A stretch of 42,027 nt of DNA from positions 1 to 42,027 of the forward strand of contig JAITTX010000341.1 in assembly GCA_031286755.1 (NCBI GenBank). The letters are read 5' to 3'. The stretch comes from Paraburkholderia sp. Its GTDB lineage: Bacteria; Pseudomonadota; Gammaproteobacteria; Burkholderiales; Burkholderiaceae. The notes beneath the pieces were generated by a model, which ran no database searches, was not told the DNA's origin, and saw nothing but the letters and a program-made list of their open reading frames with translations. The position numbers and the translations under genes were made by a program. Shown here piece by piece: positions 23,295 to 31,552 of this stretch. Position 1 is the stretch's first letter, and each line of letters opens with the position of its first letter.

Positions 23295-23358
23295 CTATCC
23301 ACAGATTTTGTTGAGAGCCCTGTGCGTAACCCGGGGACGAATGCGGCAAGTCCCTGAT
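23295..23358. repeat. 64-bp unit 1 with convergent DnaA-box-like pair
   Basis: Begins CTATCCACAG, one base from the DnaA box TTATCCACA, and at positions 27-35 has TGTGCGTAA, the reverse complement of a two-mismatch box. Ends in TGAT. 47 of 64 bases match unit 2. Confidence 0.7.
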
Positions 23359-23428
23359 GTGTATCGGATTGTGCACGCCGTTTCCAGACACAGCAGATTT
23401 GCCGCCGATACGAAAATCCGTGCCGCGC

Positions 23429-23492
23429 TTGTCCACAGTTTTTGTTCACAGCCTTGTGGGCAACCTTGGGACATATGCGCCAAACTCATGAT
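23429..23492. repeat. 64-bp unit 2 with convergent DnaA-box-like pair
   Basis: Begins TTGTCCACAG (one mismatch to TTATCCACA) and has TGTGGGCAA at positions 27-35 in inverted orientation. Ends CTCATGAT. Confidence 0.7.
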
Positions 23493-23548
23493 TTAAAACA
23501 GCAAGTGTCCGAAAGCCACGGCGGATGCACAAATTTTGCGCGAAAAAG

Positions 23549-23612
23549 TTGTCCACAGTTTTTGGTGACAACTCTGTTGATAACCGCCTGGGGATCTCGC
23601 CAACTCATTGAT
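23549..23612. repeat. 64-bp unit 3 with convergent DnaA-box-like pair
   Basis: Begins TTGTCCACAG and has TGTTGATAA at positions 27-35; read inverted this is TTATCAACA, one mismatch from the DnaA box. Ends CTCATTGAT. Confidence 0.7.
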
Positions 23613-23693
23613 CGGACGACAAGTTCATCGCTTCAGTCACGGAAGCGGCAATTGCGTTTCCAATGAGCAACCCGTCCGACCATCGCCACAGCA

Positions 23694-25412
23694 TCACGCC
23701 AGTTCGAGCGCCGCCGTGAGATCGCCCGGTGGCGTCTGCTCGCGCGAAGCGCAGGCGCGCTCGCGCGCCGCCACGCCGTCGAGTGGCGCGAGGCCATGCA
23801 CGCGGCTGATGAAGCGCAGGATCGAGTTGGTGTCGTAGAACGTGTGGTCCACGTAGCCCTTCTTCGCGAACGGCGCGATCACGAGCGCCGGAATACGCGA
23901 GCCCGGTCCCCAGCGGTCGCCCTGCGGCGGCGCGACCGGATCCCACCAGCCGCCGTTCTCGTCGTGCGTCATCACGATCACCGTGTTCGCCCAATGCTCG
24001 CTGCGCTGCAGATGCTCGATCACGGCCGCGATGTGGCGGTCGCCCGACGCCACGTCGGCATAGCCCGCGTGCATGTTCAGGTTGCCCTGCGGCTTGTAGA
24101 ACGTGACGGCGGGCAGCCGTCCCGCGTCGATGTCGGCTAGCAGGCGGTTCGTGGCCGGGTCGTCGCCGAGGCCCGCGTCGCGCAGGTGGCGCGCGCGCGC
24201 AGCCGTGCCCGGCGCATAGTTGGCGAAGTAATTGAACGGCTGATGGTGATACTGGAAGTCGGGCACGGCGCCCGTGTCGCGATGGTCGAGCGCATATTGC
24301 CAGGCCCCGCTGTACCAGGCCCAGTCGACGCCTTTCGCGGAAAGCCGGTCGCCGATCGTCGCATAGGTTTGCGGCGGCAGCACGCGCGGATTGGCGGGGT
24401 CGGCCCATGCGGGATTGCCTCCCTCCGCGGGTCGCACGTTGCTCGGCTGATACGGCGGCGCCATCGTGTTGACCGCGTAGCCGTCGGGCGTGAAGAGCCC
24501 GTCGTTCACGAACTTCGGAGGCCCGCCCAGCGCCGAAGGCGGGCAATTGGGCGCAAGCTTCAGACGCGTGCCGAGCGGATCGTCGCCTTCGAGCACGGAG
24601 ACCAGATGCTTCGCCGGGCTCGACTGAATGTCCGGATAGTACGGCGCCTGCGCGGAAATCAGATAGATGTGGTTGAGCCAGGAGCCGCCAAACGCCGCCA
24701 TGAAGAAGTTGTCGCAAAGCGTGTATTGCCGCGCGAGTTTCCAGAGCCGCAGCGTATCGGCGGAGTTCTCGTAGTGCCCCATCACGAGGCCGCCCGAGTC
24801 GCCCCACGCGGCGAACTGGTCGTTGCGCCCGGCGTTGATCTGCATCTGGTTCTGGTAGAAGCGATGAATGAGATCGCGCGTTTTGATTCCGTTCGGCAAC
24901 GGATTGCCGTGCGCGTCCACGATGCGAAACGGCTGGTTCGCAAGGCCGGTAATGGCCTGCTCGCCGATCATGTAGCGCTTGCCGTCGAGCTCCTGCGCCT
25001 GCGGAACCAGGCCGCCCCAGATCTTCGGCAATTGCGCGAGCGGCGTCTTGCCGTCGCGGTCGAGTTGCGTATAGCGCGCTGCCGGCACGCCGGAGAGCGG
25101 CGTCTGCACACCCGGAAAACCAGCGTAGAGGTTAACAAAGCTGCGGTTCTCCGCGTAGATCACGACGATGTGACGCACCTGGTCGCGCAGCGCCGCATCG
25201 AGGCGCGCGTCGCCCGCGCTGCGCGGCGCGGCGCCCGCGGCTGGCTCGTTCGACTGGCAGCCGCCGAGCGCGAGCCCCACCCCAACAGCCGCGATCCCGC
25301 CGAGCACGCGCCGGCGAGCGGGGTCGTGAGGACCGTCTCGGTCGGCGCCGCTCCGGTCCAGCGTTTTGTCATGGCCTTGCGGGTCGGGTGCGATCGTGTC
25401 GTCTTGCTGCAT
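23694..25412 (-). CDS. AcpA-type phosphoesterase (acid phosphatase / phospholipase C family), Tat lipoprotein
   Basis: A 572-residue phosphoesterase-family enzyme that hydrolyses phosphate esters outside the cytoplasm. The N-terminus carries a Tat signal (Arg33-Arg35, RRRVLGG) followed by a hydrophobic stretch and a lipobox LGGC (Cys52), so it is probably folded and metal-loaded before export and then lipid-anchored. Metal-site motifs are YAENRSFVNLY near residue 86 and THDENGGWWDPV near 495, as in Francisella AcpA and bacterial phospholipase C. AGGAGG stands before the ATG. The phosphatase versus phospholipase choice cannot be made from sequence alone. It is monocistronic; the DnaA-box repeats lie downstream. 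Confidence 0.9.
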   Translation of the reverse strand: MQQDDTIAPDPQGHDKTLDRSGADRDGPHDPARRRVLGGIAAVGVGLALGGCQSNEPAAGAAPRSAGDARLDAALRDQVRHIVVIYAENRSFVNLYAGFPGVQTPLSGVPAARYTQLDRDGKTPLAQLPKIWGGLVPQAQELDGKRYMIGEQAITGLANQPFRIVDAHGNPLPNGIKTRDLIHRFYQNQMQINAGRNDQFAAWGDSGGLVMGHYENSADTLRLWKLARQYTLCDNFFMAAFGGSWLNHIYLISAQAPYYPDIQSSPAKHLVSVLEGDDPLGTRLKLAPNCPPSALGGPPKFVNDGLFTPDGYAVNTMAPPYQPSNVRPAEGGNPAWADPANPRVLPPQTYATIGDRLSAKGVDWAWYSGAWQYALDHRDTGAVPDFQYHHQPFNYFANYAPGTAARARHLRDAGLGDDPATNRLLADIDAGRLPAVTFYKPQGNLNMHAGYADVASGDRHIAAVIEHLQRSEHWANTVIVMTHDENGGWWDPVAPPQGDRWGPGSRIPALVIAPFAKKGYVDHTFYDTNSILRFISRVHGLAPLDGVAARERACASREQTPPGDLTAALELA

Positions 25413-25546
25413 CGGCTTGCCTCCTGTTGGTGGAAGGTCGCGCGAGCGCTCGCGCTGCGCTTGTCACCAGGAGGATACCGTGCACCGGCCGATATGCGCG
25501 CGCCGCGCTGCGTCCGGGCGCGCTCAGGCGCATTCAGGTGTGCGGG

Positions 25547-27079
25547 CTACGCCGCCGTCCCGCGCCCCCCGGCTGCGCCAAGGCCGGTGCGCTGCTGCGC
25601 GCCCCACTTGCGGCGGCCGAGCAGGAAGTGCAGCCAGCCGAGCGCGGCGCCGGCGTGGCGCATCAACTGGAACGAGAACGGCTCGAAAATCGCCGCGAGC
25701 AGCGCCATGCCGAAGCTGGAGCTCGCGCGGTCTCCGCTCCAGCGCCGGTACGCATGCACCGAAAACAGATGGAACGCGAGGTCGATCGCAATCTTCCCGA
25801 CGATCACCGCCAGCACCGGCAGCACGATCGTGAAGCGCCCGTCGAAGAGAAAGCCCAGCAGCAGCGCGAACGCCGTGAGCCCGTAAATGGGCTGTACGGT
25901 GTCGAACGCCTTCACCGGCAGCATCATGAGGCCGAGCTTGCCGTAGCGACGGTTCCCGGTCATGTCGCGATACCAGTACTGGGTCTGCAGGAAGCCCGCG
26001 AACCAGCGGCGGCGCTGCCGCAGGAAGCTTGCGAGCGTGCCGGGTGCGTCGGTGCGGGCGCGGGCGGCACCGATCACGCGCACGTCCCAGCCGAGCGCTT
26101 CACGCGCCGAGTGGCGCCGCAGCCGGTGAATCAGTTCGTAATCCTCTACAAGACAGTGCGGATCGAAACCGCCCACCGCCATCACCGCGTCGCGCCGGAA
26201 AGCCGCGAACGCCCCCGAGACGAGCAGCAGGCTGTCCGCGCGCATCCACGCGAAACGCGAAACGAAATTGCGAATGTACTCGTAGGTCTGGAACCACTGG
26301 AAAAAACGCCCGCTCGGCGTGGTGCCGCAGACCGGCGTGAGCAACCCCGCCGCCGCCACGAGCGCGGGCTCGCGGCCAAACGCGTCGGCCATGGCGGCGC
26401 AGGCGTCGGGTTCGAGCAGCGTGTCGGCATCGACGGTCATCACCGCGTCGGTGCGAATCACGCCGAGCGCCGCGTTGAGCGCGCGCGCCTTGCCGCCGTG
26501 CGGCAGCCTCAGCCAGCGCAGATTCGGATAGCCGGGCGAAGGCGGGCTCAAGCGTCCCTCGCCGGGGTCGGCCAGGCCGTAGCGCCTCGCGAGCAGCGCC
26601 GCAGTGCCGTCGCTCGAGCCATCATCGGCGATCACGATCTGCTGCGGCGCGCGGGTCTGCGCGAACAGCGCGTCGAGCGTGACCGGCAGCACCGTTGCCT
26701 CGTTGTGCGCGGCGACGATCACGCCGAGCGTCGGCCGCGAAGCCGGCGATGCCGATGTGAATGCCGACGGGGATGCCGATGCAGCGGCCGTGCCTGCAAC
26801 CGCGTTCGCCACACCGGCAGGGCGCAGCAGCACGCGCGCCTGCCAGGCCACGAACACGAGCAGCAGCGTGTCGTAGATCACATAGGCAATGCCGGTCGAC
26901 CACGCGACCACGCCCTGCAGAAAAAACGCGCGCGCAAACAGCACGCACCAGAGCACCATGACGCCCAGATGAATCGCGATGCTGACAAACGGCGTGCGCG
27001 GCGGCGCGAGGCGCGGCGACGTGCGCGCGAGCGCCTCGTCGAGCGAGTCGTCCAGGCGTGTCCTGTTAGCGGCGTTCAC
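25547..27079 (-). CDS. Membrane glycosyltransferase family 2 (processive type)
   Basis: A 510-residue inner-membrane GT2 enzyme. It has two N-terminal helices (about residues 31-80), then the cytosolic GT domain with GVIVAAHNEATVLP, the nucleotide-binding DDGSSDG, the metal-binding DAD in VDADTLLEPDA, the catalytic VEDYELIHRL and the QRRRWFAGF (QxxRW) motif of processive enzymes, then several C-terminal helices. Relatives are PgaC, hyaluronan synthase and cellulose synthase-like proteins that add sugars to an exported polymer. The GTG start at 27079 overlaps the cytochrome b561 stop by four bases (GTGA), setting the start and showing coupling. No export or modification genes are nearby. A low-complexity Ala/Ser/Pro linker follows helix 2. 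Confidence 0.85.
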   Translation of the reverse strand: MNAANRTRLDDSLDEALARTSPRLAPPRTPFVSIAIHLGVMVLWCVLFARAFFLQGVVAWSTGIAYVIYDTLLLVFVAWQARVLLRPAGVANAVAGTAAASASPSAFTSASPASRPTLGVIVAAHNEATVLPVTLDALFAQTRAPQQIVIADDGSSDGTAALLARRYGLADPGEGRLSPPSPGYPNLRWLRLPHGGKARALNAALGVIRTDAVMTVDADTLLEPDACAAMADAFGREPALVAAAGLLTPVCGTTPSGRFFQWFQTYEYIRNFVSRFAWMRADSLLLVSGAFAAFRRDAVMAVGGFDPHCLVEDYELIHRLRRHSAREALGWDVRVIGAARARTDAPGTLASFLRQRRRWFAGFLQTQYWYRDMTGNRRYGKLGLMMLPVKAFDTVQPIYGLTAFALLLGFLFDGRFTIVLPVLAVIVGKIAIDLAFHLFSVHAYRRWSGDRASSSFGMALLAAIFEPFSFQLMRHAGAALGWLHFLLGRRKWGAQQRTGLGAAGGRGTAA

Positions 27080-27651
27080 GGCATCATCCGGCGCAGCACC
27101 GAATGCCGATCGATCCACTGGTGCTTCAGCGCACCCGCGACATGCAGCGCGAGCACGCCGTACAGCGCATAGCTGCAAACCGTGTGCAGCGCGCCGAATT
27201 GATCGTGCAACTGGTTTTTGGTTGCGGGATCGAGATTCATGATGAAGCCGATGCGCGGCCACTGAAAAAGGCCAAACAGATACATCGGATGCGAAGCGGC
27301 GGCCACCCAGGCGGAGTCGTGCAGCCAGCCCGAAAGCGGCATCGCGAAGATGAGCAGGTACAGCGCGACATGCGCGGCGTGCGCCGCCGTGCGCTCCCAC
27401 GAGGGAAACTCCGCAGGCAGCGGAGGCGGCCGGTGCGCGCAGCGCCACAGCACGCGCACGATAGCCAGGCCCAGCACGGTAATGCCGATGGATTTGTGCG
27501 TGTCGATGACGAAGCGGATCGATTCGTCGGACAGCGTGCCGTCGGGCAATAGCGCGGCGGTCAGGCCGAGCGCGACATTCGCGAGGATCAGCAGCGCGAT
27601 CGACCAGTGCAACAGCACGGCAACGCGCGTGTACTTCTGCGCGGCGGCCAT
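27076..27651 (-). CDS. Cytochrome b561 (di-haem membrane cytochrome)
   Basis: A 191-residue bacterial cytochrome b561 with four membrane helices. Candidate haem ligands are His15 (VLLHWSIALL), His52 (DTHKSIGI), His156 (ALHTVCSYAL) and His170 (LALHVAGALKHQWIDR). It moves electrons between the quinone pool and a partner, or scavenges superoxide as E. coli CybB is proposed to do. The ATG at 27651 fits the family; GAGG is only three bases away, and an upstream GTG at 27690 is possible. It overlaps the following glycosyltransferase by four bases and starts 254 bp after the catalase gene on the same strand, with a strong terminator between. Confidence 0.85.
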   Translation of the reverse strand: MAAAQKYTRVAVLLHWSIALLILANVALGLTAALLPDGTLSDESIRFVIDTHKSIGITVLGLAIVRVLWRCAHRPPPLPAEFPSWERTAAHAAHVALYLLIFAMPLSGWLHDSAWVAAASHPMYLFGLFQWPRIGFIMNLDPATKNQLHDQFGALHTVCSYALYGVLALHVAGALKHQWIDRHSVLRRMMP

Positions 27652-27803
27652 GACCTCGAAACCAGGTTTGGTGGAAAGGGAAGTTTTCACGTGAGCATGC
27701 CGTAACGTTTCAGTCTGGAATAACGCGCCGCGCGGCGGATTTATTCCCTCGCGCATTATGCGCCCGCAGCCTCGCGCCGCGCACAAGCACACAGGCATCG
27801 ATG

Positions 27804-27841
27804 AAAAAAAGCCGGAGCGGTGCATATGCACCGCTCCGGCT
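27804..27841 (-). terminator. Catalase terminator, 32-bp perfect palindrome
   Basis: 16-bp arms beginning AGCCGGAGCGG and meeting at GCATATGC, with no mismatch, are followed on the minus strand by seven T (27804-27810). It lies 65 bp after the catalase stop. Confidence 0.88.
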
Positions 27842-27905
27842 CTCCGCTCGACCGCACGCGCCAATTCAGGCATTCAGCGCACTAGCGGCCCAGCCAGGGT
27901 GGCCC

Positions 27906-29369
27906 TCACTTGCCGCTGCCCGCCTTGGCTTCGACCTGGCGGCCGATGTCGGCATCGACATTCTTCCAGTACTCGAACACGCGCTCGCGCACCGGGCTGC
28001 GCACCCCGCCCATGCTCGCCACCACCTGCTCGACGAGTTGCGCGCGTTGCTGGTCGTTGAAGACGTTGCGCACGAGATGGCCCGCCTGGCCGAAATCGTC
28101 GTCTTCGGCATGCAGCGTATAGGCGCTGCGCACCATTTCACCATCGGACTCCCAGCTATCTTCAACGGCTCCGGTCTGATCGGCCCATGGACGCCCGCCG
28201 CTGTTCGGCGCATAGGTTGGCGCGTTACCGCTGTGCTCGAACGTCATGTTGCCGTCGAACATATAGGTCTGCACGGGCGTTTTCGGGCGGTTCACCGGCA
28301 ACTGGTGGAAGTTCGTGCCAATGCGCGCGCGCTGCGCATCGTTATAGGCAAACGCGCGGCCCAGCAGCATCTTGTCCGGAGACAGGCCGATGCCCGGCAC
28401 CGTGTTGCCCGGCGAGAACGCGGCCTGCTCGATCTGCGCGAAGAAGTTCTCCGGATTGCGATTGAGCGTCATCGTGCCGACCTTGATGAGCGGATAGTCC
28501 TTGTGCGACCACGTCTTGGTCAGATCGAACGGATTGAAGCGATAAGTCTTTGCGTCGGCATAGGGCATGACCTGCACGGAGACCGCCCACGACGGATGCT
28601 CGCCGCGCTGGATCGCCTCGAAGAGATCACGGCGATGGAAATCTGCGTCGCGGCCGGCCATGGCCTCGGCTTCGGCGTTGGTGAAGAACTGCATGCCCTG
28701 GTTCGTGTGGAAGTGGTACTTGACCCAGAACTTCTCGCCCTTCGCGTTGACCCACATGAACGTATGCGAGCCGTAGCCATTCATATGGCGCCATGTCTTG
28801 GGCAACCCGCGCTCGCCCATCAGATACGTCACCTGGTGCGCCGACTCCGGATTGCTGGTCCAGAAGTCCCATTGCATGTGGCCGTCGCGCAAGCCCGAAT
28901 CGGGCAGGCGCTTCTGGCTGCGGATGAAGTGCGGAAACTTCATCGGGTCGCGCACGAAGAACACCGGCGTGTTGTTGCCGACCAGATCGTAGTTGCCTTC
29001 GGTGGTATAGAACTTCAGCGAGAACCCGCGCACGTCGCGCCATGTGTCCGGGCTGCCCATCTCGCCCGCCACGGTGGAAAAACGCGCGAGCACTTCGGTG
29101 CTGGCGCCCTTCTGGAACAGGGCCGCCTTCGTATACTTCGAGACGTCCTCCGTGACCTTCAACTCGCCGAACGCGCCCGCGCCCTTCGCATGCGGTTGGC
29201 GCTCCGGCACCTTCTCGCGGTTGAAGTGCGCCATTTGCTCGAGAAAATGCACGTCGTGCAGCAGGATCGGGCCATCCGGACCGACGCTGAGCGAGTTGCG
29301 GTCGCTAACCGCCGGCGCGCCGGCGCCCGTCGTGGATTTGCCGAGAGACTTGCCGCTCGAATCAGCCAT
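27906..29369 (-). CDS. Monofunctional haem catalase (clade 3 type)
   Basis: A 487-residue small-subunit catalase that dismutates hydrogen peroxide. The distal histidine is His60 ([14 protein letters not shown]), the distal asparagine is Asn133 ([14 protein letters not shown]), and the proximal haem tyrosine lies in [23 protein letters not shown]. The length is typical of KatA-like clade 3 enzymes. The N-terminal 25 residues ([18 protein letters not shown]) are a Ser/Gly-rich extension but not a signal peptide. The start at 29369 has AGGAGA ten bases upstream; the open frame beyond it is not homologous-looking. It is monocistronic with its own palindromic terminator. No OxyR gene is next to it. 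Confidence 0.95.
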   Translation of the reverse strand: MADSSGKSLGKSTTGAGAPAVSDRNSLSVGPDGPILLHDVHFLEQMAHFNREKVPERQPHAKGAGAFGELKVTEDVSKYTKAALFQKGASTEVLARFSTVAGEMGSPDTWRDVRGFSLKFYTTEGNYDLVGNNTPVFFVRDPMKFPHFIRSQKRLPDSGLRDGHMQWDFWTSNPESAHQVTYLMGERGLPKTWRHMNGYGSHTFMWVNAKGEKFWVKYHFHTNQGMQFFTNAEAEAMAGRDADFHRRDLFEAIQRGEHPSWAVSVQVMPYADAKTYRFNPFDLTKTWSHKDYPLIKVGTMTLNRNPENFFAQIEQAAFSPGNTVPGIGLSPDKMLLGRAFAYNDAQRARIGTNFHQLPVNRPKTPVQTYMFDGNMTFEHSGNAPTYAPNSGGRPWADQTGAVEDSWESDGEMVRSAYTLHAEDDDFGQAGHLVRNVFNDQQRAQLVEQVVASMGGVRSPVRERVFEYWKNVDADIGRQVEAKAGSGK

Positions 29370-29895
29370 TTCACATCTCCTGTGTCGACCGGAGCTCGCG
29401 TGCCGACCAGAGCGAGTTCCGCCGTTCGCGCCGGAGCGCAGGCTCCGGACCCATGCAGAACACCTGCCCTGATCTTGTAACGATGACTCCGGCCCGGTGG
29501 GAAGCCGCGCTCGCCGGATGCGCTGCGAGCCGTTGCTGCAAAGGGCGTCGCGGCTCGATTGGGAACGACCCGGCGCGCTGCCCGCCACACCGGGGAACGA
29601 CCATTGTGCACTGAGTCGCGATGCGCTGCGCTTGAGCGGTTCAGGCCGCGCAACGCATGCGCTAGAGATGGGAGGCGCCGGCCGGGCATCTCCCGTTTCC
29701 GATCCGCAACGCCGCGGCCCGGATGATTTCGCCGGAAAAAATCCGCCATTTCGAGCCGCCATTCCACACACGAATCATGCGTTTCGCATAGGAAATTCCG
29801 TGCACCGCATGTTGCTTTCAGGGCGCCTTCGCCGTATCTCTATTTCCAATGCGAATCAAGCGTTTACTGAAATGTTGCGACGCACAAAAATTCTC
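29370..29895. other. Long intergenic region between catalase and phasin
   Basis: About 530 bp without a convincing gene on either strand. It contains a small inverted repeat, ATGCG-TTT-CGCAT, near 29778-29790 and a GAGATG...CATCTC pair near 29663-29695. The catalase promoter must lie here, but I could not pick it out. Confidence 0.45.
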
Positions 29896-29923
29896 TTGAC
29901 ACGTCTTTGTTTTGAGATATCAT
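29896..29923 (+). promoter_or_regulatory. Sigma-70 promoter of the phasin gene
   Basis: A consensus TTGACA (29896-29901), 16 bp, then TATCAT (29918-29923), giving a leader of about 100 bases. It is the clearest housekeeping promoter in the window and fits the high expression of phasins. Confidence 0.75.
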
Positions 29924-30031
29924 GGACTCGATTGCTGCATCGCACCAATGCGCGAACCGGTGATCGACAGAAAGTTTTCTTTTTTTCGTAACGGAACCGA
30001 CGCGTAGCGGTCCACCCTCAGGAACGACGAC

Positions 30032-30592
30032 ATGACTCTGCCTACCCCCGAACAATTCGCCGCCACCCAGAAAGCCGGTCTTGAAGCCCTCTTCGGTCTC
30101 ACGAACAAGGCGTTCGAAGGCGCAGTCAAGCTCGCCGAACTGAACATCGAAACGGCTCGCGCCGCCATCGCGGAAGGCCAGGAACATGCCCAGCGCACGC
30201 TCTCGGCCAAGGATCCGCAAGGCTTCTTCGCCCTGCAGGCTGGCTTCGCGCAACCGGCCGCCGAGAAGGCCCTGGCCTACGGCCGCAATGTCTACGCGAT
30301 CGTCTCGGCCGCGCAGGCGGAATTCTCGCAAGCCGCGCAAAGCCAGATCGAGCAGCAGCAGCACGCCGTGCAGTCGTTCATCGACAACGCCGCGAAGAAT
30401 GCACCGGCCGGCTCGGAAAGCGCCGTCGCTGCATTCAAGTCGGCGATCACGGCCGCGCAAGGCGCCTATGAATCGGTGAGCAAGGCTGCCAAGCAGGCTA
30501 CCGAAATGGCCGAAAGCAACTTCGAAGCCGTCACCAAGGCCGCATCGAAGGCTGCCGCTCAAGCCTCGCGCGGCGCGAAGCAGGCAGTGTAA
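30032..30592 (+). CDS. phaP: Phasin, polyhydroxyalkanoate granule protein
   Basis: A 186-residue phasin that coats polyhydroxybutyrate granules and limits their size. The N-terminus [41 protein letters not shown] is the classic Burkholderiales phasin opening. The rest is Ala-rich amphipathic helix with many Glu/Lys/Gln, ending in the Lys/Ala-rich [17 protein letters not shown] tail that resembles PhaF/phasin C-termini. There is no signal or membrane segment. AGGAAC precedes the ATG. It has its own strong promoter and a bidirectional terminator, and so is monocistronic; phaC, phaA and phaB are not in the window. Confidence 0.95.
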   Translation: MTLPTPEQFAATQKAGLEALFGLTNKAFEGAVKLAELNIETARAAIAEGQEHAQRTLSAKDPQGFFALQAGFAQPAAEKALAYGRNVYAIVSAAQAEFSQAAQSQIEQQQHAVQSFIDNAAKNAPAGSESAVAAFKSAITAAQGAYESVSKAAKQATEMAESNFEAVTKAASKAAAQASRGAKQAV

Positions 30593-30652
30593 CGAACCGG
30601 ACCAACGCCCCTGGGCGCGGTTGACCCGGCGCCCTGGCGGGCGGTGCGGTCG

Positions 30653-30692
30653 AAAAAAAGCGGGATTCGCACGAAGCGAATCCCGCTTTTTT
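30653..30692. terminator. Bidirectional terminator between phaP and the GntR gene
   Basis: A 12-bp stem AGCGGGATTCGC / GCGAATCCCGCT (30659-30670 with 30676-30687) with loop ACGAA, flanked by an A run on the left and a T run on the right, so it works on both converging transcripts. Confidence 0.9.
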
Positions 30693-30713
30693 CATGGGCG
30701 GCTCACACCCGCT

Positions 30714-31403
30714 TCAGGAGCCGAACATGCGGCTCACCGCGCGCTCGAGATGGTCGCGCATGGCTTGCGAGGCGCGCTCGACATCGCGCGCCTGAATGGC
30801 CTCCAGCACCTCGAGGTGCTCCTGCTGCACGACGCGCTGCCGCTCGATGGACTTCACGAGCGAGAGATTGCGCGACAGATTCATGCTGAACACCATCTGT
30901 TCCTGAATGCCCGAAAGCGCGGTGATGAAGAACTGATTCTTCGACGCGCGGGCAACGGCCCTATGAAAAGCGAAGTCGTCCTTGGCGCCAATGCCCGACG
31001 TTTCGATGAGGGTCTGGAGGTTGTCCCATTCGTGGCGAATCGCGGCGATATCGGCGTCGTCGGCTTTCTGCGCGGCGAGCGCCGCCGCGCCCGCCTCGAC
31101 CACCACGCGGTACTCGTAGCAGCGCCGGATGTCCGACAACGTTTCGAGCGGCGCGAAGCGGCGCACGTCCGGGTCGGGGCGGCGCATGACCGTGGTTCCC
31201 GAGCCGTGGCGCGTGGCGATGATGCCGTCCGCGCGCAACTGCGCGAGCGCCTCGCGCACCGTGGGGCGCGAGGTCGCGAAGCGTTCCGCGAGCATGTGCT
31301 CGGTCGGCAGCCGCTCCCCTTCCTTGTATTCGCCTTCGATGATGCGGTTCAGGATGTCGCTGTAAATCCGCGCCGGCATGTTCGGCGCTTTTTGCTCAGA
31401 CAT
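30714..31403 (-). CDS. GntR-family (FadR/FCD subfamily) regulator of the sugar-acid cluster
   Basis: A 229-residue repressor. The winged helix (residues 10-75) contains GEYKEGERLPTEHMLAERFATSRPTVREALAQLRADGII. The FCD effector domain (about 90-225) keeps the metal-site residues in DDFAFHRAVARAS, QEHLEVLEAI and MRDHLERA. FCD regulators typically sense sugar acids, and hexuronate regulators such as ExuR/UxuR belong here. The start at 31403 has no good ribosome site; Met9 is an alternative. A GTATG-T-CATAC palindrome lies 43 bp upstream, and operators with the FadR-type GT-N3-AC core lie in the divergent promoters of the rraA-like and MFS genes, so this protein is the likely controller. Confidence 0.88.
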   Translation of the reverse strand: MSEQKAPNMPARIYSDILNRIIEGEYKEGERLPTEHMLAERFATSRPTVREALAQLRADGIIATRHGSGTTVMRRPDPDVRRFAPLETLSDIRRCYEYRVVVEAGAAALAAQKADDADIAAIRHEWDNLQTLIETSGIGAKDDFAFHRAVARASKNQFFITALSGIQEQMVFSMNLSRNLSLVKSIERQRVVQQEHLEVLEAIQARDVERASQAMRDHLERAVSRMFGS

Positions 31404-31445
31404 GGTGAGGTGCTACGCGGTGAGTTGTCAGGTATGTCCCGGTTT

Positions 31446-31456
31446 GTATGTCATAC
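31446..31456. promoter_or_regulatory. Palindrome before the GntR gene, possible autoregulatory operator
   Basis: Perfect GTATG-T-CATAC, also readable as a GT-CAT-AC core (31448-31458) of the FadR-type TNGTNNNACNA site with mismatched outer bases. Confidence 0.45.
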
Positions 31457-31552
31457 GGCGCGCGAATTGAGCGCGCCGCCCCTGCCGCACGGCTTGTAGC
31501 GAGCGTGAATTCGCGCGCGCCCTTCTTCAAAACCGCGCTTCAAAACCGTTCC

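Noticed and set aside
18828-23314. Long plus-strand frames antisense to nuoM and the SET transporter
   Set aside because: Same shadow effect; low-complexity charged sequence with no recognisable fold.
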